Assembly: GCA_026214975.1 (NCBI GenBank)
Contig: CM047806.1
Coordinates: forward strand, 55,073,947 to 55,137,946
Direction of reading: 5' to 3'
DNA from: Gentiana macrophylla
Taxonomy: Eukaryota > Streptophyta > Magnoliopsida > Gentianales > Gentianaceae
DNA length: 64,000 nt
Translations under genes and position numbers: made by a program
In this document: piece by piece, positions 57,047 to 64,000 of the stretch
Layout of the letters: every line of letters starts with the position of its first letter
Numbering within the stretch: the first letter of the stretch is position 1
The notes under the pieces: generated by a model
Databases searched by the model: none
What the model was told of the DNA's origin: nothing
What the model saw: the letters and a program-made list of their open reading frames with translations, nothing else

Positions 57047-58634
57047 ACACAGGAGTTAGAACCAGAAGATAACTGGAAACAATGCTAACGTTTCCTATCA
57101 CAAATGGAACCTAAAACAATAGATTATGCAATCCAAGATGCTGATTGGATTACAGCTATGCAAGAAGAACTAAATGAATTTGAGAGAAATAAGGTCTGGG
57201 AACTTGTTGACAAACCAAACATGGCTAACATCATTGGAACAAAATGGGTATTTAGAAACAAGATGGATGAACAAGGGACAATTGTCAGAAACAAAGCAAG
57301 GCTAGTTGCAATAGGATAATCTCAAGTAGAAGGAATTGATTATGATGAAACCTTTGCCCAGTAGCAATATTGGAAGCAATCAGACTCTTTCTAGCTTTTG
57401 CAGCCCACAAAGACTTCAAAGTTTACCAAATGGATGTCAAGAGTTCATTTCTGAATGGACTTTTGGAAGAAGAAGTATATGTGGAACAACCCCCTGGTTT
57501 TCAACTCAAAGGGAAAGAAGATAAAATGTACAAGCTCAAAAAGGCACTTTATAGACTTAAACAGGCACCCAGAGCCTGGTATGAGACACTATCACAATTC
57601 TTGATCAATAATGGATTCAATAAAGGAACTATTGATAAGACTCTATTCAAGCTAGAGGAAGGAACAAGCACCTTGTTAGTCCAAATATATGTTGATGACA
57701 TTATCTTTGGATCAGAAGATGAGAAGCTATGTGAGAAATTTGCAAACTTAATGAAAAGCAAATTTCAGATGAGTATGATGGGAGAAGTAAATTACTTTCT
57801 TGGTCTAAAAGTAAAGCAAATGAAAGATGGCATCTTTATCAATGAAGCCAAGTACATAAAAGACTTGATACACAAGTATGGCAGGGACACAAGTGGCACA
57901 TCAGATACATCAATGTGTGCAAGAGTTACTCTTGGAAAAGATGAAAGTGGAAAGGATGTTGATCAGAAGCTTTATAGAGGAATCATTGGATCCCTACTCT
58001 ATCAAACTGCAAGCAGACCTAATATAGCATTTGCAGTGGGAGTATGTGCAATATTTCAAGCTCAACCAAAAGAATCTCACCTTTTAGCAGCCAAAAGAAT
58101 AATCAAATATCTGAAGAACACCATCAATGTTGGAATTTGGTATCCAAAAGATGGAGGATTCAAGCTAATATCATATTCAGCCTCTGACTATGCTGGATGC
58201 AACATAGATAGAAAAAACACTTCTGGAACTTGTCAAATGCTAGGCAGCAGACTAGTATCATGGTTCAGCAAAAAGCAAAATTCTATATCCACATCAACAG
58301 CTGAAGCAGAATATATAGCAATAGGCAGCTGTTGTGCACAAGTGCTATGGATCAGACAACAACTAAGGGACTATAGAATGAAGGAGAAGACAATTCCAAT
58401 CATGTGTGATAACACAAGTGCAATATCTATCACGTAAAAATCCGAGATTGTACTCAAGAACAAAACACATTGATGTGAGACATCACTTCATCAGAGATCA
58501 TATTGAAAAATAAGATGTAATTCTAAGATACATACCAACTGAAGATCAATTGGCTGACATTTTCATAAAACCACTCAGTCATGAAAGATTTAGCAAGTTG
58601 AGAACTGAGTTGGGAATGATAGAAATTGACTAAG
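57047..58634 (+). pseudogene. SIRE-like reverse transcriptase and RNase H relic
   Basis: 57104-57319: ADWITAMQEELNEFERNKVW, ANIIGTKWVFRNKMDEQG, stop at TAA 57317-57319. Then, from 57370, an open frame of 355 codons: [40 protein letters not shown], the intact catalytic box [11 protein letters not shown] near 57690, [20 protein letters not shown], and RNase H from [20 protein letters not shown] through [15 protein letters not shown] at 58435-58437 ends it just after DNTSAISIT; the last part (EDQLADIFIKPLSHERFSKL) is in a shifted frame and ends at TAA 58632-58634 or nearby. Confidence 0.9.
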
Positions 58635-58639
58635 TACTT

Positions 58640-59324
58640 CACCAGCTGACTGAACCTTTGTCATTACTGGGTGAGCTCTTTTGGCGTGTAAGGCATCTGG
58701 TACTCGCGAAGTTAATCAGATCGATTGTTAGGAACACTATTTTCTGACTCAAGAAAGAAGTCACTTCACCGCCTAGTGACCACCAAGTCACTCCACCAAA
58801 ATATATATTGGAGTCAACAAAGAACCTAAAGTGTGAACTAAATCACTATATACATGTGCAAAATCAAGAAGTTATGGAGGATTATACTGTGGAAGATTAC
58901 ACACGTGAAGATCAATTCATAATCGTGGAGGTAACTATATTATTTTTGAACTACAAATGCCTCGATTCCCGGGATTAATCATTACTTACCTCAATCCACT
59001 CCCGCTTACACTCAAATACCGTGATTTATATACATAAAATCACGCCATTACAAATCACAAAATCCTTCCATATTCAACCACGTTCACACTACCAAATATC
59101 ATCATATTTAAACCACTCTTAGAGGTTTTTCAGAAATCTTTATGCCCTCTTGCAAATCTTAAACCCTATTATTTCTGCAAAATCAAAGCTTTTTCACAAA
59201 ATCTCAATTTTACTCAAACAATGGCTTAAATGCTTCTTCAAACACTCAAACTGGAAAACAATATGAGAAATCGATTGCCATGGATCGTTCTTTCAAACAG
59301 AACACTACTTAAAGCTATCTTGAA
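58640..59324 (+). other. Spacer between pol and the extra ORF of the SIRE-like element
   Basis: Noncoding, with a CACC/CTCC-rich middle. No splice site can be chosen with confidence, although a subgenomic spliced mRNA would be one way to express the ORF downstream. Confidence 0.5.
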
Positions 59325-60747
59325 ATGACGAAGAAGCAAAAGGATTGGCGAGATGGATGCAAAAATATGGGATTACCACCTTCAATCAATCCTCCTATCA
59401 AAGATGTTTGTTATGAAAACCTTATCTCCTTCTGGAAATCTGCTAAGTTCATTTCTGGACTCATTGCTGAAGAGGGCGACGAAATGGGTAAAAAACAAGA
59501 TTGTTCCATCTGTTGACGGTACAAAAGTGGTCATTACTACAAAGGTAATTCGCAAACACCTCAAACTCTCGAATAAAGGTCAAACAAAAGCAGTCTTGGT
59601 ACCACAAAACTTGGATGACTTCTGGGTAACAATCGCCAAAATGGCAAACCCAGGTTCTAAGAAACTTAACTGTCTCAGATCTGCCTTGAAAAAACCCTTC
59701 AATGAATTCAGTGCTCTAATTGGTAAAACAATTGAAGGCAAGTTAGGGGCAAACAATGCCATGACCGAGGTTCAAATGCGTCTTATGGGAATCATCTATA
59801 ACAGTCTAGAGTTTAATTGGGCAAACTACTTCTTCCAAAGACTCAAAGAACAGATCCAAGGTGAGGTAAATGCTGTGAAAAAGGGACTTGACGAAGGGAA
59901 GAAGAAAAAGGGGACCTTCTGGATCAAGAAATCCTATGGAATTCAACTCCACTACCTCATGCAATGTTTGAAAGTATCGGTAATCAAACTCCATAAATTG
60001 CATGAATCGAAAGTCATGTTTACCTATGTCAAACAGACAAAGAAAGTAGGAGGAAGGAAGAGAAATCAACCGAGCAGAAACACATCTGGCCAAAGAAAGA
60101 AACAAAAAGTTCAAAGAAATCTAGACAAAGAGGAGTTTGGTAAATTAATAGATGAAGAAGAAGAAGAGGAATTAGAAGAAGAGGCAGAACAACAAGAGAA
60201 AGAAAGTGGAAGTGAGGATGAACAACTTGAAAATGAGGAAGTTGAAGGAGACACTGGAGATGATGAGGATACTCCAGAAGAACTAGCACAGATATCTATA
60301 AATGAGATTGATGATCGAATTGCTGCATATCTTGAATGGAAAGAAGGTGACTCTAGAATTCAGCTTCAAGATTCGGAACACATGCTTGCTGAAGAAGCTT
60401 GGTTCTTTGATTTACTGGGGATCACAACCATGGTTGGTGTACTTGATGAATCCCCACTCTGGGACATGGTTGATGCGGCAAAAGCAAAACTACCTCAGAT
60501 TTCTGACAAAGACAGTGGTGACTCGGAGGATGAAGGAGATGACCATGACAATGATGATTGTGATGGCCATGATGATGATAGCGGTAATGATCCCCATGGT
60601 GATGATGGACAAGACAAGGAATTTGAACAAACAGCTGATGCAATTGATGACAACAGTCTCTTAAGTTCATTCCTAAAGCCACAAGGATCAGCACAAAATA
60701 CCCCACCAGCCAAGGCAACTCCATCAAGATCACAAAATGATCCATGA
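59325..60747 (+). pseudogene. SIRE-like third ORF, first part (env-like position)
   Basis: A long frame, 464 codons in the 59353-60747 reading. A globular N-terminal half (KIVPSVDGTKVVITTKVIRK; TEVQMRLMGIIYNSLEFNWA) resembles the putative plant transposon protein domain often found after pol in such elements. Then comes a basic patch (KKVGGRKRNQPSRNTSGQRK), a long Glu run (EEEEEELEEEAEQQEKE) and a very acidic Asp/Gly/His-rich stretch near 60530-60620. No convincing signal peptide or membrane helix is seen, so an envelope role is doubtful. The start is uncertain: the 59325 frame carries the better ATG but shifts to the 59353 frame near 59480. Confidence 0.7.
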
Positions 60748-62460
60748 GACTATGGAAGCCGACAATACCCAGCGAGCCGGCTCTGACCTTCCCATGCCCC
60801 ACAACTTTCAGTTGACACTGCAGCTGAACCAACAAGACACTGGCTCCGTTGCTGGCACTCCAGTCAAGACAATTACCAGCACTGAGCAAGAGGGAACAAG
60901 GGAGCACGTTGCTCCAGAGATAAAATCTACCCAAGTACTTGAAGAAGTAGAAGTTGGTGTAGATGTTACTCAACCAACAGCAAAGCACCAAGAATCAGTT
61001 GGGGTACCTCCAACTGTACACCACCAAGATAGAGAACATAAAACTGAGCCAGAATCAGCTGATATCCGCCACAAATTTGCGCAACTGACTACTGGCATAT
61101 CCAATGAGGCCTTTGAAAAGGCAGCAGACTTGTTGGCTGAGGAACTGGAACAACAAGCAATGTATCTCAAATCTATGACTCTAGCATTTAAAGATGAAAG
61201 CCACTCCATAGAGAAAAGATTTCAGGCTGTTGTTGAGTACATTGATGCACAAAATATTGTTGTGCAAAAACAAGGTGACTTGATGAAACAGTTAAACCTC
61301 AATATCACCAACAATCTTGCAAGACTTAGACAACATATTTCTCAAGAAAATGAGTCCATGGCACTTGCTTTTGGCACCAGATTTCGAAGTGTACCGAGAA
61401 GCAGACTGATCATGACGTAAGATTCACATCCATTGAGTCCAAACTGGACACTCTGATTGGTACAGCTGAAGTTACAAACATCATCTGACTACAACAAAAG
61501 GATGATGCTGCCAAAAAGGGGGAAATAAATGATAAGCCTGAAAAAGGATCAATAGTTAGACCCCCAAATTTTACTGAGGAGCAGCTAAGAGAAAAGGACA
61601 GAGAAATCAGAATTCGAAATGAAGCTGAAGAACAACTGAGAAAGGCTAGAGAGGAGAAGGAAAAAGCTCTAAATGAACCCTGCATTGGATTCCCTCATCC
61701 TATCCAGAGAAGAGATGATGATAAAGATAAATCAGGAAGACAGCTAAGACCTGGATCCAACCAGCAAAGAGGATCAGCAAGTCAACACAGATCCAACACA
61801 AGCAGGGGTAGCAGTAGCACAAGATATGCTGGTGAGAAAAGAACTTTCACAAACCACAGAAATAGGCAAGAATATGATGCTAAAGTTCTAGAAAATGTGA
61901 GAGAGTTCTTCAGAGTCCAAGACGGTCTGTATCCAAATCAAACGCAAGATGAAGCATGAGCAGACTGCTAAGCTATAAGGATGAGAAGATGAGAACTGAT
62001 ATGGCCAAAATTTACAATGAAGTTAAGAGACAACATTCATCTCTTAAGCAAAATACTGAATCCAACTCAACCAGCAAATCAAGTTCAGCCATACCCCTCT
62101 CTACAAAAGGACCAGAAGATTTACCCAGTGAACAACAAGAAGATTTCAACCAAATGGTAAAATTCTTCAACCATATGGGGAGAATGAATCGACAAGAACA
62201 ATGAGGTCTGTTCAAGAATCTCAAGTTTGCTTTGACTCACACATTGTTGAAGAAGAGAGATAGACTTGAGAAATACTTTGGAGAACCCATGGCAAATGAG
62301 ACTATGCCTTATTTTCATAGACTCTTTGGCAAGAGGATATTTCATGGAGTCTATTAGTACACTGCTATGGCATACTGGAAGTGGAAGTTTCCAGAAATCG
62401 ATTGGAAAGATACGGAGGAGGTCCAGACCACAAAGTTCAAGAGGTACAAAGCAGAATTAA
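60737..62460 (+). pseudogene. SIRE-like third ORF, second part (coiled coil)
   Basis: 60737-61420 overlaps the end of the previous frame by 11 bases, so a shift joins them. It encodes a Gln/Thr-rich region and a helical stretch (NEAFEKAADLLAEELEQQAM). After a shift the coil continues (EEQLREKDREIRIRNEAEEQ) to about 61690, then a Ser/Arg/Gly-rich stretch to a TGA at 61957-61959. 61956-62204 and a last shifted piece (KNLKFALTHTLLKKRDRLEK) run to 62460. Size and coil resemble the C-terminal half of SIRE-type third ORFs. A function is unknown. Confidence 0.65.
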
Positions 62461-62627
62461 GTAAAATATAATTATAGCACACTGAATATGTTTTGAACTT
62501 ACATTCCTTATTGCCCTTGAATGGATGAATACAATTTTTGAGTTATATTCAGTTGATTATTATGAAAATTTTGGTATACTTATGTTCAGGCTTATGAGGG
62601 TTTTGGCATCATCAAAAAAGGGGAAAT
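62461..62627 (+). other. 3' noncoding stretch and polypurine tract of the SIRE-like element
   Basis: Ends GGCATCATCAAAAAAGGGGAAAT; the purine tract AAAAAAGGGGAAA at 62614-62626 primes second-strand synthesis. Confidence 0.85.
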
Positions 62628-63436
62628 TGTTTGGAACATTTTATTATGTTTTGATGATGGTCATACTATCTATTATAGCAAGCTTGAAATAAGTTAGAAT
62701 TCTCTGTATAAGTCATTACTTAGAGTCTGACATGCCGTATAAGTTGAGTCAGACAAGTATTGTACTAGCTGGTAGGATGGAAAAGTAAAACAGACGTCCG
62801 GCAGAGTGAAGCCAGCCAAGTACCAGCAGAAAAGTATGAAGACATTATGATCTGACTTATAACCAAGGAAGTCTGTGATGACCTTGGATAAGTCTAAGTT
62901 AAAATTCAAATGATGAAATACATTGTCAAATATGGTGTACACTGATCTCACCCAAATCAAGGATCAATGAAGTACATGGAGTACATAAAAGATCAAGGAA
63001 GATAACAATGCAGTGAACCGACAGAGTGAACTGACTATCGGCTGAGCAAAGACAAATCAGTGAAAGAAGAACTAAGACAACTAATTCAGGAGGACACTTA
63101 ACCATTCAGGGAATGGCCAAGTAAACTTTACTTTTTTAGATTTCATACAATGAAGATCAAGCATTAAATGCACATTCAATTGAGGATCAATCAAGGACGG
63201 ATTTTCTGATAGACGTTTGAGAAAGAAATCTGATCTCTGAAATCAAGGAGAATATAATTAAGGGGGAATCAAGAATTAAATCAAGGATTATTCTCCACAT
63301 TAAATAGCCAACGGACAGAATTTCAAATCAAGGATTATCAAGGCTATAAATAGAAGGCATTGACAGACAAGAAGAACAACGATTGAATCTGATAAGAAAC
63401 AAGCCGAAACTCTGTCAAATTGAAAAACCTTCTATC
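62628..63436 (+). repeat. SIRE-like 3' LTR, left part
   Basis: TGTTTGGAACATTTTATTATG; matches 5' LTR positions 50530 to about 51302. It keeps the stretch near 62884-62910 that the 5' LTR lacks. It is cut at 63437 by another LTR. Confidence 0.93.
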
Positions 63437-64000
63437 TGTTGGTCCCTTGAAAAGGATTTGGTTAAGTTTAGAGGGGGGGTGAATAAACTTAACACTTAAA
63501 ACTTTGGAGTTAACAAAGTGAACTTCAGCAGCTGGCGATGCTTGAGTTCTGTTGATACCTCAAGAGCCTCGCCGATAAACAAGAGTCTCATCGATAGTCA
63601 AGTTTGCTGAATTTGTGCAGCGGAATTATATCAAAATTAAGCCTTAATACTTGTTGTTAAATATGATACTAAGTATTAGATACTCATAGTGTATGTGTGT
63701 GATTTGATTTGCTAGATTCGGTAGGTTGATGTGTAATATAAACTAAGTGCAGAATGTAAATGCTGAAAGTAAATAGGCAGATTTTATAGTGGTTCCAGGT
63801 GGTGTAATCCTGTCAGTCCACTCTTCTCCTGTGATGTTGGAGGAAGTTCACTAGAGATCTTTGATGTAGCTTTTACAAAGATTCCTAAAGTTTCTTGTCC
63901 TTCACCAATAACTATGGCTTCACAAGCTAAAATCAGGAGCAGGTAGTATTCGCTCATGAGTCTTCCACTAGTCCTTGAAGGGTAGGATTGCCTCTTCACC
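63437..64000 (-). mobile_element. LTR of a related SIRE-like family, reverse orientation, partial
   Basis: Begins TGTTGGTCCCTTGAAAAGG. The order of motifs matches the end of the SIRE LTR read backwards: GGTCCC, hairpin GTTAAGTTTA (63461-63470) / TAAACTTAAC (63484-63493) around GAGGGGGGGTGAA, and later GTGGTTCCAGGTGGTGTAAT and CCACTCTTCTCCTGTGATG, also found in the solo LTR near 55861-55911. Sequence identity to the other copies is only partial, so it is a sister family. It continues past the window; whether solo or full is unknown. Confidence 0.85.

Larger units (their letters stand above)
50530..63436 (+). mobile_element. SIRE/Maximus-like copia element with extra ORF region
   Basis: 5' LTR 50530-51896; 3' LTR from 62628, interrupted at 63437 by another LTR, so its right end is outside the window. 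Internal order: gag, protease, integrase, RT, RNase H, then a long third coding region (59325-62460) before the polypurine tract AAAAAAGGGGAAA (62614-62626). LTR length, TCATCAAAAAAGGGG tract and extra ORF fit the SIRE/Maximus lineage. Coding regions are full of stops. A reverse solo LTR of the same family sits in pol. Left flank TGACC is the presumed target duplication. Confidence 0.92.

Noticed and set aside
60422..60991. 189-codon minus-strand frame opposite the SIRE third ORF
   Set aside because: Shadow of the acidic low-complexity region (His/Cys-rich on the reverse strand); no motif.
59325..62460. The SIRE third ORF as a true viral envelope gene
   Set aside because: No signal peptide, fusion-like segment or membrane anchor is visible; position alone is not enough.
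1..64000. CRISPR arrays, tRNA or rRNA genes, prokaryotic operons
   Set aside because: No regularly spaced direct repeats with unique spacers, no cloverleaf sequence, and clear plant gene and transposon structure throughout.

Overview
This is nuclear DNA of a flowering plant, most likely a eudicot. The reasons are AT-rich intergenic sequence, introns with GT/AG borders, plant-only protein families (a QxLGGH-type C2H2 zinc finger, a CRWN/NMCP lamina-like protein, a plastid-type UPF0114 protein) and plant retrotransposon lineages (Athila, Angela/Tork-like copia, SIRE/Maximus-like copia). I see no rRNA, tRNA or CRISPR, and no intact host gene. The window is a pile of nested transposons with a few gene fragments on its left side. 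Family names come from motif recognition by eye, without database searches.

Left part (1-13.1 kb): unassigned intergenic DNA with one possible minus-strand exon; a zinc-finger relic followed by ATCGAC microsatellites; a candidate Helitron (4364-9529) with a 3' hairpin and CTAG end that carries exon-like fragments, including the last two exons of a UPF0114 gene and a tandemly duplicated exon; an isolated, frameshifted first exon of a CRWN gene; and a 1.5 kb internally deleted copia element (11564-13051) with a perfect ATCTA target duplication.

Middle (13.4-43.1 kb): one Athila-type Ty3/gypsy element (target duplication ACAAC at both ends) carries two 9.5-9.7 kb copia elements of one family inside its 5' LTR. 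The second copia holds a probable MITE, and a 540 bp solo LTR sits in the Athila pol. All coding regions are broken by stops, frameshifts or deletions. In both copia elements the leader upstream of gag contains three hairpins that present the same 17-nt loop on three different stems. This is the most intriguing feature of the window.

Right part (43.1-64 kb): the sequence that received Athila is a degenerate repeat rich in TGCAGTGACACTTGAT-like motifs. It was also hit by a 5.0 kb hAT transposon (43761-48736, 8-bp duplication ACTGCATG) and by another copia element (LTR 48891-49226). That copia is interrupted in its gag region by a SIRE-like element (from 50530) with a long extra third ORF region. 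The SIRE-like element contains a reverse-oriented solo LTR of its own family (55636-57041), and its 3' LTR is cut by the LTR of a related family that runs off the window at 64000. The SIRE-type LTRs share a stem-loop whose stem differs between families while remaining fully complementary.

The order of insertion can be read from the nesting: repeat locus, then Athila / hAT / copia Y, then copia 1, copia 2 and SIRE, then MITE and solo LTRs.
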